Shown here one piece after another: positions 53,481 through 62,475 of a DNA stretch of 64,000 nt. The notes below the pieces were generated by a model that ran no database searches, was not told the origin of the DNA, and was given only the letters and a program-made list of their open reading frames with translations. Position numbers and translations under genes: made by a program. This DNA is from CAVONV01 sp963697355. GTDB taxonomy: Bacteria > Acidobacteriota > Vicinamibacteria > Marinacidobacterales > DATDRI01. Each line of letters starts with the position of its first letter. The stretch's first letter is position 1. The DNA lies in contig CAVONV010000016.1 in NCBI GenBank assembly GCA_963697355.1, forward strand, positions 1 to 64,000. The letters are read 5' to 3'.

Positions 53481-53519
53481 AGGCGCTCCTCTCTCGAGAT
53501 GAGGAGCGCTTCTTTTTTG
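53481..53519 (+). terminator. Rho-independent terminator
   Basis: An 11-base stem (AGGCGCTCCTC / GAGGAGCGCTT, one G-T pair) with loop TCTCGAGAT, followed directly by CTTTTTTG. This is the clearest terminator in the window and should end the TPR-SLH/Crp/CsgG operon. Confidence 0.88.
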
Positions 53520-53824
53520 TAGGCCCGGCTGTGCAGGGCGATGAAGAAGCGAGTGTCGAGAGTGCCGAGCCCGTGCCGGATTGACTTCGATAAAAGACCG
53601 TTCGTTTGAAAAAACGCACGATACAAAGCAGCAGCGCCAGTTTTGATATTTGCCGTTCTCGCTCTATGAATCCGGGCTCGGGCTCGGGCAGGGGCTCGGA
53701 ATCGGAATCGAGCTGAGACGTTGACCGAGATTCTTGCACGTGCGTTTCGCCCGTAAACGATTGTCCTGATGCCACTTAGACTGACGCAAATCCTCGCTAA
53801 CGGAGCTCTGGGCCTACTAGCTGC
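53520..53824. other. Gap between the terminator and the kinase gene
   Basis: No gene is visible apart from a hexamer microsatellite, annotated separately. A minus-strand open frame (53365-53775) covers the gap but is low-complexity, crosses the terminator and octamer array and has no relatives that I know. Confidence 0.4.
53674..53715. repeat. Hexanucleotide tandem array (GGGCTC / GGAATC)
   Basis: Seven six-base units in a row: gggctc, gggctc, gggcag, gggctc, ggaatc, ggaatc, gagctg. The period differs from the octamer family, but the degenerate, gap-located style is similar. Confidence 0.6.
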
Positions 53825-55651
53825 TTACTGGTTCGATTTTTTGGACCAATAGGCCTGTATCTTGTCTGACACGTTGCCGGCGATGACGCGGGATCGCTCG
53901 TTGAGTTTTTCTTTTCCAAAACGCGCGTCGAAACTCATCGTTTCCGGTGGCGGCATAGCGACCAACTCACGAAAACGAGGTGCCTTGCCCGTGACCTCTA
54001 TCGAGTAGGTGCGGACAACGAGCAACGTACCGAATTGTTCCTCCTGGCGTGCCTCAACCTCCTCGGCGAATACCGCAATTTCGATCTCTGATGGCTCGAA
54101 CTGGGTAACGGGAAGTCCTCTTTTGTCAAGCTCGGCTTGTAGCGCGCTCGTGATAGCGGCACAGGCATCGGGCACTCCGTCGCAGCTCATAGAAACGGAA
54201 GGAACAACAGGCAATGGCGCGGTCACGCCTTGTACCTGTGGTTCCACGCTTTTCGGTGAGGGTGGTGGAGGTGTTACGGGTTCAGCCGCGTGGGGTATTC
54301 TTTCTTGGCTACCCTCTGCCGTCACGGATGGAACGGATCTTCTTTGGCTCGTTTCTGCTGTTACGGATGGAGCGGGCCTCGGAACCAATGGCTCCGTCGG
54401 TTCCTGATCTCCCGACCCGAGCGAGTCTTCTGATTCCGCGCTGGGAAGCTCTTCGTTGGTCTGTGGCTCGATCCCCGACTGAGGTTGTGAAAGGGCCATT
54501 GATGCAGATCGGCTCTGAGTGTCTTCTTCTCCTCGGTTGAGAAGAGCAATGACGATGGCGGCGGCCGCAAGAACCCCAATGGCGAGCACTCCCCACTTCC
54601 AAGGGGAAGAACGGGTGTGGGGACTCCTTACCGTTATATCCGGAATCGGGGCTTCCGAAGGCTGTGAAACCGTTGTGGGGATTGGTGGTAACTGCCTCGA
54701 AGGCGCCGGGGTTTGGACTGTCGATATTTTTGTCGCGGTTTCGTAAGGAACTTTCGATAGAGCGGGAATTCCAACCGTCGGACCCTCTTCAACTCGCGAT
54801 ACGGTTTCAGCGGTGGAGCCAAGCGCACGAGAAAGGTCGTCTGCGCTCGCGAAGCGCTCTGACGGCTCTTTTGCCAAGCAGCGTAGGACGATGGACTCCA
54901 AGGCCGGCGCGATGTCTCCGCGGAGGCTCGAAGGAGGCTGAGGAGGCTCTTTCAAATGTTTGACTAGGATGGCGGGTACGGAAGGCGAGTCAAAGGGTAC
55001 CTTGCCGACAAGCATTTCATAGAGAATGATACCGAGGGCATAGAGGTCTGCACGCGCATCGACGGATTTACCCTCTGCTTGCTCGGGTGACATGTACTGT
55101 GGTGTGCCGAGAATCATTCCCGTCGACGTGAGCGCTGGACTATCGGTCTCGAAGGTCTTAGCAATACCGAAGTCGAGAAGCTTGGGGTTTTCGTGGCCTT
55201 CGTTGTCTCGAGCGAGCATGATGTTTTGGGGTTTGAGATCGCGATGAATGATCTTGTTTCTGTGAGCTAGGGTCAGGGCGCTCGCAATGGCGCGGGCAAT
55301 GTCAACAGCACGCTCCGGTTCGAAAGGTCCTTCTGCTTTGACGGCTTCTTTCAGGCTCTTCCCATTGACGAGCTCCATGGCGATGTACAGAGAGCCGTCG
55401 TCCGAGCGCCCGAGATCGTAGACCGTGACGATGTTGGGATGGTCGAGCTGACTGGCCGCACGTGCCTCGAGCTGGAACCTCTTGACCGTATCTTCAGATG
55501 TAACGAGCTCGGGTTTGATGAGCTTGATGGCAACCGGCTTGTCCAACATCAAATGCGTGCCACGATAAACGGCACCCATTCCGCCGCGCTTGATGAATCC
55601 ATCGATCCGGTACTTGCCAGCCAGAACTTTTCCTATCGCTTGATCTTCCAT
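53825..55651 (-). CDS. Membrane Ser/Thr protein kinase (PknB-like)
   Basis: A 608-residue Hanks-type kinase. The kinase domain spans about 14-275 with the glycine loop KRGGMGAVY (21-29), Lys43 (AIKLIKPE), the catalytic HRDLKPQN (Asp138) and DFG at 160-162. A Pro/Ser/Thr-rich juxtamembrane region and one transmembrane helix (GVLAIGVLAAAAIVIALLN, about 355-375) follow. The exported part is low-complexity up to about 500, then a folded C-terminal domain of about 100 residues with one conserved Cys pair (MSCDGVPDACAAIT) follows. I start at the ATG at 55651. An upstream start at 55699 is open. The signal is unknown. Confidence 0.9.
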   Translation of the reverse strand: MEDQAIGKVLAGKYRIDGFIKRGGMGAVYRGTHLMLDKPVAIKLIKPELVTSEDTVKRFQLEARAASQLDHPNIVTVYDLGRSDDGSLYIAMELVNGKSLKEAVKAEGPFEPERAVDIARAIASALTLAHRNKIIHRDLKPQNIMLARDNEGHENPKLLDFGIAKTFETDSPALTSTGMILGTPQYMSPEQAEGKSVDARADLYALGIILYEMLVGKVPFDSPSVPAILVKHLKEPPQPPSSLRGDIAPALESIVLRCLAKEPSERFASADDLSRALGSTAETVSRVEEGPTVGIPALSKVPYETATKISTVQTPAPSRQLPPIPTTVSQPSEAPIPDITVRSPHTRSSPWKWGVLAIGVLAAAAIVIALLNRGEEDTQSRSASMALSQPQSGIEPQTNEELPSAESEDSLGSGDQEPTEPLVPRPAPSVTAETSQRRSVPSVTAEGSQERIPHAAEPVTPPPPSPKSVEPQVQGVTAPLPVVPSVSMSCDGVPDACAAITSALQAELDKRGLPVTQFEPSEIEIAVFAEEVEARQEEQFGTLLVVRTYSIEVTGKAPRFRELVAMPPPETMSFDARFGKEKLNERSRVIAGNVSDKIQAYWSKKSNQ

Positions 55652-55742
55652 GGAACGCCCATCTCCGTTTTTTATGGTACTAGAGCCAAGTTTCTTCATG
55701 ATACGTCTGGATTCCAGGGTGGGTCAAGAAGAAGTGGTCGCT

Positions 55743-55758
55743 AGAAATCAGGAAGTCT
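55743..55758. repeat. Octamer repeat (AGAAATCA GGAAGTCT)
   Basis: Two 8-base units, the first identical to the one at 19-26. They lie in the gap between the divergent kinase and hydrolase genes. Confidence 0.35.
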
Positions 55759-55810
55759 TTTGGAAGCAAGACGGATATGCCCTATGATCTGCGGTCGCAG
55801 GAAGATCGAA

Positions 55811-56833
55811 ATGTCGGTGATTGAAAAGTGTTTTCATGCTTGGGAGCGGCGGCTAGCTCTCGCTGATGATCCGGAGCGGAACGTCCGGGCCTTTGATTGG
55901 GGCGTCGGTGACTTGGGTAATGGTGACGATCCGGTTCACGACGAACGACAGGCCCTTCATGAACACGTCCGGGAGGCTCTCCGATCGAGCCACAGCTACT
56001 TCCAACCCGATGAAGTCTCGGATCTCAGAATCGAGAAGAACGAAGTGCGGTTCAAGACGCCGCTTCCTTCTTCCTGCGAAAAAAACAACACCGCTCATGG
56101 CCTCTGGTTTCCGGCCTCCCCTGGTGGTCCCGCCGTCGTCGTTCTTCCGCAATGGAACGCACGTGATGGCGCGCACGACGGTCTCTGTCGGTTACTCAAC
56201 CTCTACGGAATGAGTGCCCTCAAATTGAGTCTTCCGTATCACGGCCCGCGAAAACCGGACGGCTTGACACGGGCCGACTACGCGTTGAGTCCTAATTTGG
56301 GACAAACCCTACATGCCTGTCGTCAGGCGGTTCAAGAAGCCCGTGTGGCCGTTTCCTGGCTCGTAGAGCAAGGCTTCGGACCCGTGAGTATCGTGGGCAC
56401 GAGCTTGGGCTCTTGCATTGCTTTCATCGCGTTTGCGCACGACGAGCGTATTCGAGCCGGAGTGTTCAACCACATATCACCCTACTTCGCCGATGTGGTA
56501 TGGCGGGGTATTTCAACACGACACATCCGAGAAGGGCTCGAAAGGCATCTCGACCTAGATGAGCTGAGGGAGCTTTGGCTTCCCATTAGTCCCCAATCCT
56601 ATGTTCACCGCTTAGCCCGAGGCGACCGTCACTCTTTGTTGATATGGGCCCGTTTCGATCTCTCGTTTCCCCCGGATTTGTCCCGTCATTTGGTCGATGA
56701 GTTCGAGCGGCTCGACGCCCCTTATGAGCGGTTCATCCTTCCCTGTGGGCATTACACGACGGCCAAATTTCCCTTCAATTTCATCGATGGCTTCACCATC
56801 GCGCGTTTTCTGAAGCGACAACTAGAGAAGTAG
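55811..56833 (+). CDS. Alpha/beta-hydrolase family protein
   Basis: A 340-residue alpha/beta hydrolase. The nucleophile Ser198 lies in the elbow VGTSLGSCIAF, the His314 in PCGHYTTAKF, and an acid such as Asp283 (WARFDLSFP) is suitably placed. The core starts near residue 95 after an N-terminal part of about 90 helical residues. It resembles the ABHD18-like (DUF2048) group, whose substrates are largely unknown. I start at the ATG at 55811 because the preceding residues have no family match. It is divergent from the kinase gene and is followed by the longest octamer array. Confidence 0.85.
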   Translation: MSVIEKCFHAWERRLALADDPERNVRAFDWGVGDLGNGDDPVHDERQALHEHVREALRSSHSYFQPDEVSDLRIEKNEVRFKTPLPSSCEKNNTAHGLWFPASPGGPAVVVLPQWNARDGAHDGLCRLLNLYGMSALKLSLPYHGPRKPDGLTRADYALSPNLGQTLHACRQAVQEARVAVSWLVEQGFGPVSIVGTSLGSCIAFIAFAHDERIRAGVFNHISPYFADVVWRGISTRHIREGLERHLDLDELRELWLPISPQSYVHRLARGDRHSLLIWARFDLSFPPDLSRHLVDEFERLDAPYERFILPCGHYTTAKFPFNFIDGFTIARFLKRQLEK

Positions 56834-56841
56834 CCAGATAG

Positions 56842-56930
56842 AACTCAAGTACCAAGGCACTCAAGTGTCCAAGAATGAGTTCTGCTCGAGTACTCGAGTA
56901 CTCGAGTACTTGAGTTCTCGAGTTCTAGCT
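56842..56930. repeat. Longest octanucleotide tandem array
   Basis: About eleven 8-base units. The left half has aactcaag, taccaagg, cactcaag, tgtccaag and aatgagtt. After a one-base slip at ctgctcgag the right half has tactcgag twice, tacttgag, ttctcgag and ttctagct. The array changes from the AACTCAAG to the CTTGAGTT sense within itself, so the two halves can pair. It fills the gap between the hydrolase stop and the convergent beta-barrel stop. Confidence 0.85.
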
Positions 56931-56942
56931 TCAAATAGGCGA

Positions 56943-57593
56943 TTAGAAGAAGAGAGTAGCGGCAAAGAAGAGCCGCATCGTGCGGCGGTCAGTATTGCTC
57001 GTCAACCACCAGCGCCACTCACCCCGAGCCGCCACGTTGTTGAGTATGTAGAAATCGAAGCCGATACCGAGACTCAAGGCGGGATAGTAACTGGTCTCCG
57101 TCCAGACTTCGAGATCGATCTCGGCGGGGTCGGGAGGGTTTAGAGGGTCCTCTGGAATCAGCGCTGAAAGGTCTGTAAAAACTTGGTCCTCTCGAAACAC
57201 TCCTCCACCGACGAATACAAAAGGGTGAAATGGTTGTCGGCGGCCAATGTTATAGACCAAGATTGTATCGAGGGTATATCGAGTGTTCTTAAGAGAAATC
57301 ACGGGAAACACGGTAGGATCATCAACGGTGTCGATGGGTCGATCATCGTCCGCGTATTGCCGATCGCTACCAGCGTAGCTAAATCCCGCCTCTAGGCTGA
57401 AATTGTCATTGAACCGGATCCCGAAGAAGCCACCCACATCGAAGGCACGATTCAGCTCGAATACCGGATCCTTTGGCCATGCGAATCCGGCCCCGCCTCC
57501 GAGCTTGAAGTTGTCATCTTGGGCGGCTGCCGGCACTTGGGGGGCAAGGAGAATGAGCAATATCCAAAAGATGACCCCGTTTCGCTTCAGCAT
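56943..57593 (-). CDS. Outer-membrane beta-barrel protein (OmpA-type N-domain like)
   Basis: A 216-residue protein with a signal peptide (ending VPAAAQDD, about 24) and a mature part of alternating amphipathic strands (FGIRFNDNFSLEAGFSYAG, YTLDTILVYNIGRRQPFHPFV, ending FFAATLFF). The terminal Phe and the strand pattern fit a small eight-stranded barrel. No periplasmic domain is attached. Function is unknown. It converges on the hydrolase gene with the octamer array between them. Confidence 0.85.
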   Translation of the reverse strand: MLKRNGVIFWILLILLAPQVPAAAQDDNFKLGGGAGFAWPKDPVFELNRAFDVGGFFGIRFNDNFSLEAGFSYAGSDRQYADDDRPIDTVDDPTVFPVISLKNTRYTLDTILVYNIGRRQPFHPFVFVGGGVFREDQVFTDLSALIPEDPLNPPDPAEIDLEVWTETSYYPALSLGIGFDFYILNNVAARGEWRWWLTSNTDRRTMRLFFAATLFF

Positions 57594-57837
57594 CCGTTAC
57601 ACCTCCTGCCCACAGATTCTATCAGTTCTTCCTTACAAAGGGACCTCTTTGCGTTGGATAAGATGATTCTCGGGCCCGGAGCTTGATGTAACACTCTAAG
57701 TCTCCGGTCTCTGGGTTCATGCAAACTATTGATATGCAACGGCTTAATGGCGTCTAGGGCCGGACGTACAGTTATTTGATCCGTCGAGGGCTTGTGTCTA
57801 AGATAGCGAGTCTGCTGAGGAAAGAAAAGGAGTGTAA

Positions 57838-58734
57838 ATGCTTGGGTACATTTTGAGTCTGGCTTTGGTGTTTGGCGCGACACAAGGACCATCAGAGGAT
57901 TCTCGCGACATCGAGAAGCGAATCATTACCTATGTCAAAGACAACTTGCAGCCCGGAAGACCCCTCGTTGTATCCAAGCTGTACAATGACGTCTTCACCA
58001 CTACCGAAGAAAGGAAGGTTCTGAACAAGCTGAACGGAGCCTTTTTCAGGATTCCGCTTTTTGTTGTTGAGCATCAAGTGACACAAGAGAGGCTGCCGAC
58101 CTTGGAGGAAATCGCGGAGCAGTTCGATTTCTACGGTCCCGAGGAAGCCGATGTCGTCCTCTCCATTATGGAATCAGATCCTCGAGTGCCCAAGTTCATC
58201 AAGAGGGACCCGAGCAGCGGAGAGTTGGTCGAGATCGATGTCGAAAAGGTCAAGGCAGATCCGCGATTCAACCAGCTCGTAGAGCGTAGTATCAGCGGTT
58301 GGGAGGGGAAGCCCCTTCCGATGATTAGTGGGACGAGCTTCGATGGGGAAGAGATCAACCTCGCGTCGCTCCAAGGGAAAACTCTATTGCTCTATGTTTG
58401 GTTCACGAACTGCCCGCCCTGCGTGAGGACCACCCCTCAAATGGTGGCGCTTCACGACAAATACGGTGAGCGTGATTTTGTGATTTTGGGGGCCAATGCG
58501 GATAAGGTACTCGAGCTTTCCTATGATGATGCCGTACGAACCGAGTATGTAAATAAGCATTCTATAACTTATTCGAACATTCATTTGACCAAGGAAGCAC
58601 GTGAGTCCTTAGGAAACATCAACATCTTCCCGACATTGTTCCTCGTTGACTCGGAAGGAACCATTGTCAAGTACTATGTGAATTACCAGCCGCTAGAGGA
58701 GTTGGAACGTGCCGTAGAGGAGCTCTTGAACTAG
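57838..58734 (+). CDS. TlpA/thioredoxin-like disulfide oxidoreductase
   Basis: A 298-residue protein with an N-terminal signal segment (MLGYILSLALVFGATQG). Residues 25-155 are a helical part of unknown family. The thioredoxin-like domain follows from about 158 with the active site Cys192-Pro-Pro-Cys195 (FTNCPPCVRTTP) and the cis-Pro segment NIFPTLFLVDSEG. CPPC is a reducing-type variant seen in TlpA/ResA-like periplasmic proteins, which supply electrons to apocytochromes or other thiols. The substrate is unknown. Confidence 0.88.
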   Translation: MLGYILSLALVFGATQGPSEDSRDIEKRIITYVKDNLQPGRPLVVSKLYNDVFTTTEERKVLNKLNGAFFRIPLFVVEHQVTQERLPTLEEIAEQFDFYGPEEADVVLSIMESDPRVPKFIKRDPSSGELVEIDVEKVKADPRFNQLVERSISGWEGKPLPMISGTSFDGEEINLASLQGKTLLLYVWFTNCPPCVRTTPQMVALHDKYGERDFVILGANADKVLELSYDDAVRTEYVNKHSITYSNIHLTKEARESLGNINIFPTLFLVDSEGTIVKYYVNYQPLEELERAVEELLN

Positions 58735-58839
58735 CAGGAAAATAGGGACCTGTCCCCTTTATTCCCGCTGTACTTTCGGCCTGATTTGTTTTTGGATCAG
58801 GGTTAATTGTCATCAGATTCTCAAAAAGAGGAGGAAAGA

Positions 58840-59346
58840 ATGAAGAAAATCGCATTGGCCGCGGTGGCCCTATTGGTTGGATTGACCGTCGCATCGACGA
58901 TGGTTCTGGCGCAAGCCAATCCGAGAGGAGAAGCGACTTGTGCCGATGGTAAGGTGACCATCGACTACGGACGTCCCAGTGCCAAAGGCCGGGACGTGAT
59001 GTCCATGATTAGCCCGGGTAGCTACTGGAGAATGGGAGCCGACGCGGCTACGACGCTCAAGACCGATGTGGACCTTGTCTTCGGTGAAACGACGGTTCCG
59101 AAAGGTAGTTACACTTTGGTGGCTCACTTCGTCGAAAAAGAGAAGTGGAATCTCGTTGTTGCCAAGAAGATCGGCCAAGGGAACGTACCGGAAGAAGTGG
59201 CTGCTGAGATTCCAGGTGAGCTCGTCAAAGGAGAAGAGCCCGTTGAGCAGCTGACCATCGATCTCAAGGCAGAGGGCGACAAAGCCACATTTGTTTTGTC
59301 CTGGACCTCTTACCGAATGGCGGTTGATTTCAAAGTCGGTTCGTAG
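58840..59346 (+). CDS. DUF2911 family secreted protein
   Basis: A protein of 168 residues with a signal peptide (MKKIALAAVALLVGLTVAS, ends ...VLAQA). The DUF2911 marks are VTIDYGRPSAKGRDVM, WRMGADAATTLKT and TVPKGSYTLVAHF. The ATG at 58840 has GAGGAGGAAAG upstream and is the start. The family is common in Bacteroidota and Acidobacteriota. Function is unknown, probably an extracytoplasmic beta-sandwich. Confidence 0.9.
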   Translation: MKKIALAAVALLVGLTVASTMVLAQANPRGEATCADGKVTIDYGRPSAKGRDVMSMISPGSYWRMGADAATTLKTDVDLVFGETTVPKGSYTLVAHFVEKEKWNLVVAKKIGQGNVPEEVAAEIPGELVKGEEPVEQLTIDLKAEGDKATFVLSWTSYRMAVDFKVGS

Positions 59347-59575
59347 AAAACGAAGAGTTTCCGAATGGACGAGGGTGTCGGCGGCCGTGAGGCAAGCCGA
59401 CGCCTTCGTCACTTCCCGGGGAGTGTCGAAAAACTCGTGCTCGGCCCTTCAAACGGCTGCAAATCGTCCTTTGTAGCCACCCTCATTCGACGAGCAACGC
59501 CCGAAATCGCTTTTTATCCCTCGCCGACCGAAGTTACCGGTGGTTGGTGGTCCGGGTCGCCAGGGCGACCGAAGC

Positions 59576-60397
59576 ATGAACGAAACCATCCAAAGAAAAG
59601 TGTCGAAGTGGCTTGCATTTGGAGCTTTCCTTCTTGCAGGCGCTAGCCAGTTACGAGCGCATGACCTGTGGATCGTTCCTGGTCGGTTTCATCTCAAACC
59701 CGGTGAAAGTCTCCGCATCTTTTTGAATTCGGGCGACGAGTTTCCGAAGAGCGATTCACTTCTTGGAGAGTTCAGAATCGCGAGTTTCAATCAGTACAGC
59801 GCAACGGAACAGATCCCCTTGACCGGCTTCCTTGCGGACGGCAAGTCGTTGACGGCGGAGATGAAAGCTCCGTCCAGAGGGACGGTCGTTCTGGGACTCG
59901 CGACAAAGCCACGGCTCGTGCGTCTCAAGGCGGATGAGTTCAACGAGTACTTGAAGGAAGAAGGACTACTTCGAGTGCTCGAGCAGCGCGAACGGAGAGG
60001 GGAAACGGCCGACGCCGTTGTAGAACGTTACACCAAATGGGCCAAAGCGATCTTGGCCGTAGGGGAGGGAGACGACTCGTGGCAGAAGAACACCGGGATG
60101 AGGATAGAGATCGTTCCCGAATACGATCCTTGCGGAATAAAGGTAGGGGAAGCGTTGTCGGTCCGAGTGTTCTTCGACAATAAGCCGCTTTCGGGTTCGA
60201 CCCTGGTCGGAGCACGGGCCGGCGGGCCCCCAAGGGAGCTCGAGGCCGTCACGGATGATGAGGGTAGGGCGCGTCTCACCATCAGCGAGGCTGGACGTTG
60301 GTATATTCGCACGATACACATGATTCGATTGGTGGACGACCCGGAAACACAATGGGAGAGTTTCTGGACCACACTCACATTCGAGGTGCAAGAGTGA
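59576..60397 (+). CDS. DUF4198-family exported protein
   Basis: A protein of 273 residues. The signal peptide ends at SQLRA, and the mature protein starts HDLWIVPGRFHLKPGESL, the typical DUF4198 start. Its C-terminal half (about 180-270) is a beta-sandwich with GSTLVGARAGGPPRELEAVTDDEGRARLTI in pieces. Relatives are found with metal uptake or TonB-linked systems, and the His-Asp at the mature N-terminus suggests metal contact. No transporter is adjacent here. The stop overlaps the start of the homoserine dehydrogenase gene. Confidence 0.85.
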   Translation: MNETIQRKVSKWLAFGAFLLAGASQLRAHDLWIVPGRFHLKPGESLRIFLNSGDEFPKSDSLLGEFRIASFNQYSATEQIPLTGFLADGKSLTAEMKAPSRGTVVLGLATKPRLVRLKADEFNEYLKEEGLLRVLEQRERRGETADAVVERYTKWAKAILAVGEGDDSWQKNTGMRIEIVPEYDPCGIKVGEALSVRVFFDNKPLSGSTLVGARAGGPPRELEAVTDDEGRARLTISEAGRWYIRTIHMIRLVDDPETQWESFWTTLTFEVQE

Positions 60398-61434
60398 CAA
60401 AGATACCCATTATTTTGCTCGGTTTCGGTCACGTCGGACAAGCTCTCGCTCGTTTGATCGAGCAGAAAGACGGCTTTGCAATTAGCGGCAAAGTATTGAC
60501 CCTGGTGGCCGTTTTCGATCGCGGCGGGATAGCGGCGGAGGGAGAGTTTTCCTGTAACGAGTTGGTTCGGACCGAGACTCAAAAGGGTACCTTGGCAGAG
60601 TATCCTGTATTGGGAAAGCCAGGGCTGACGGTCGCGGAAGTGCTCGTGAATCATCCCGGAGCCATCTTGGTGGATGCGACTCCGACAGATCCCGAGACAG
60701 GTGAGCCGGGATTGTCTCTAGTACGCGATGCTATCGAGCGAGGTCATTCGGTCGTTATGGCGAGCAAAGGACCCTTGGTGGCAAGTTTCGAAGATCTGAT
60801 GAATCTCGCGAGAGCGAGGGGAACGCGTCTTGGTTTTTCCGCGGCCGTTGGGATCCCTCTTCCAAGTTTGGAGACGGCACTTGTGGGTCTCCACGGTTGT
60901 ACGTTGCGGGGATTTCGCGGGCTGTTCAACGAGACCTCCAATCGCATCTTGAGGGCCATGGAAGCGGGCGTATCGTATGACGACGCTATCGAGGAGGCCC
61001 ACAAGGCCGGTGTTCTCGAAACGGATCCGCGGCTGGACCTCGAAGGTTGGGACACGGCCTTCAAGGTCGTCATATTGGCTAGGTCCTATTGGAATCCGAA
61101 GGCGAGTTATGACCCTTCCGCCGTCAAAGGAATCACGGAGATCTCGGCTGAAGAAGTGGCTGAGGCAACAAAGAGAGGCCAAAGGATACGGTTGCTCGGC
61201 GGCGCCGACGTCAGTTCATCCGGTGATATAGAGATCCGGGTCGAGCCGGTCCGTCTCGAAGTCGACGACCCGCTCTATGCTCTAGAAGCGGGAGAGAAGG
61301 GGGTGGTCTTCGACACAGATCTCATGGGACGCTTGGTCATTCGTAGCGGGAAGGCTGGCCCCTTCGCAACCGCCGCCGCCATTGTAAAAGACATCCTCAA
61401 TATCGTGGACCACCCACCGCATTTGGCGATTTGA
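60394..61434 (+). CDS. hom: Homoserine dehydrogenase
   Basis: A 346-residue enzyme that reduces aspartate semialdehyde to homoserine for threonine and methionine synthesis. The nucleotide-binding motif GFGHVGQA is at 10-17. The family region IEEAHKAGVLETDPRLDLEGWDTAFK (in part) and the Lys in DTAFKVVILAR are present. It lacks a C-terminal ACT domain, so it is probably not inhibited by threonine in the usual way. I start at the GTG at 60394, which overlaps the previous stop (GTGA). The open frame upstream reads through the previous gene. Confidence 0.92.
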   Translation: MTKIPIILLGFGHVGQALARLIEQKDGFAISGKVLTLVAVFDRGGIAAEGEFSCNELVRTETQKGTLAEYPVLGKPGLTVAEVLVNHPGAILVDATPTDPETGEPGLSLVRDAIERGHSVVMASKGPLVASFEDLMNLARARGTRLGFSAAVGIPLPSLETALVGLHGCTLRGFRGLFNETSNRILRAMEAGVSYDDAIEEAHKAGVLETDPRLDLEGWDTAFKVVILARSYWNPKASYDPSAVKGITEISAEEVAEATKRGQRIRLLGGADVSSSGDIEIRVEPVRLEVDDPLYALEAGEKGVVFDTDLMGRLVIRSGKAGPFATAAAIVKDILNIVDHPPHLAI

Positions 61435-61449
61435 GTGGTTCGATATAAG

Positions 61450-61489
61450 AACTCGAGAACTCGAGAACCCAAGAACTCGAGAAGCTAGA
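61450..61489. repeat. Octanucleotide tandem array (AACTCGAG type)
   Basis: Five units: aactcgag, aactcgag, aacccaag, aactcgag, aagctaga. The array lies between the homoserine dehydrogenase stop and the convergent DUF72 stop (61485), running slightly into that stop codon. Confidence 0.8.
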
Positions 61490-62369
61490 ACAATTTGCCT
61501 TGTTGGGATTTGCTGGTTGGAGTGGTCACTTCTTCCAACACTGGGTACGTCTCGACCAAGGAGGGCGGTGCTTCGACCTTTTTGCTGAAAACTCTGGATT
61601 TGATTTGGAGGGCGTTGACGGCGGCTTTTCCTCGAAAGTGGTTGTTCGCAATGACGTAGGTTTCAATAGACGTTTCTTTGATGCGGTGGATGGCATCCAG
61701 CCAAGGTTGGAGCTCCTTGTCGCTGTAAAGGTAGTTGTATCGAGCATCCCTCCCAGCATTCTCCCGGAACCAATCCTGGTAGTTTCGTCCGTGGAGCCGT
61801 ACGTAACCTACTGTCCCTATGACCTTGTCGGATGGGCCCAGTGATCGTCCGATTCTCGGTTGGTCGATGTTACAAAACCCTACCCCGTTGTCGGAAAGCT
61901 CATCGTAGAAATCCGCTTGATCCCAAGAGGAATGACGAACTTCCACGACGCGAGGGTATTCCTCGAAACATTTGAGAACCTTCGTCAGGTGTCGACGCGA
62001 TTCCCTCTCGTTCTTGAACGACCAAGGAAATTGAACGAGGAGGGCGCCCATTCGATTGTGTTTGACAAGAGGATCGAGGGCATCCTTGACTGCTTTTTCA
62101 TCACGCGAAGAAGCGTTACGGTCATGGGTAAATGCTTGGAACAGCTTCACCGCAAAACGGAAATTCGGGTTCGCCGCTGCACGTTGTGCCCAGGAACTCG
62201 CGGTTTTGGGACTAGGGACCCGATAGAATGAGCTGTTGATCTCGATGGTGTCGAAGTAATGCGCGAGAAAAGCCAGCGGGTCGAATTTAGGGGACTTTGG
62301 CGAAGGATAAACGACTCCCTCCCAATCGGGATAAGACCATCCTGCTACACCGATACGGACCTGCTCCAT
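61485..62369 (-). CDS. DUF72 family protein
   Basis: A protein of about 294 residues. The DUF72 marks are RIGVAGWSYPDWEGVVYP, YFDTIEINSSFYRVP, FPWSFKNE, VEVRHSSWD, YVRLHGRN and AIVNNHF-like VIANNHFRGKAAVNA. The fold is a TIM barrel. No reaction is established. I start at the ATG at 62369. An upstream ATG at 62408 adds 13 residues. It converges on the homoserine dehydrogenase gene. Confidence 0.92.
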   Translation of the reverse strand: MEQVRIGVAGWSYPDWEGVVYPSPKSPKFDPLAFLAHYFDTIEINSSFYRVPSPKTASSWAQRAAANPNFRFAVKLFQAFTHDRNASSRDEKAVKDALDPLVKHNRMGALLVQFPWSFKNERESRRHLTKVLKCFEEYPRVVEVRHSSWDQADFYDELSDNGVGFCNIDQPRIGRSLGPSDKVIGTVGYVRLHGRNYQDWFRENAGRDARYNYLYSDKELQPWLDAIHRIKETSIETYVIANNHFRGKAAVNALQIKSRVFSKKVEAPPSLVETYPVLEEVTTPTSKSQQGKLF

Positions 62370-62475
62370 ACGTAGCCTCAACGGAAGAGGATTGGGCTTT
62401 CTGGGCACAGAGTTGTGCTAGTCGTTCCGGGCCATCCTCGGTTGCAGGACTGGAAGAGGCGAATCGATCGTGGTG

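Noticed and set aside
53365..53775. A 136-codon minus-strand frame
   Set aside because: It runs through a terminator, an octamer array and a hexamer microsatellite, which produce Ser/Glu/Pro-rich low-complexity sequence.
60298..60393. Extended N-terminus of homoserine dehydrogenase
   Set aside because: The extra 32 codons lie within the preceding DUF4198 gene. The GTG at 60394 gives the normal Rossmann start.
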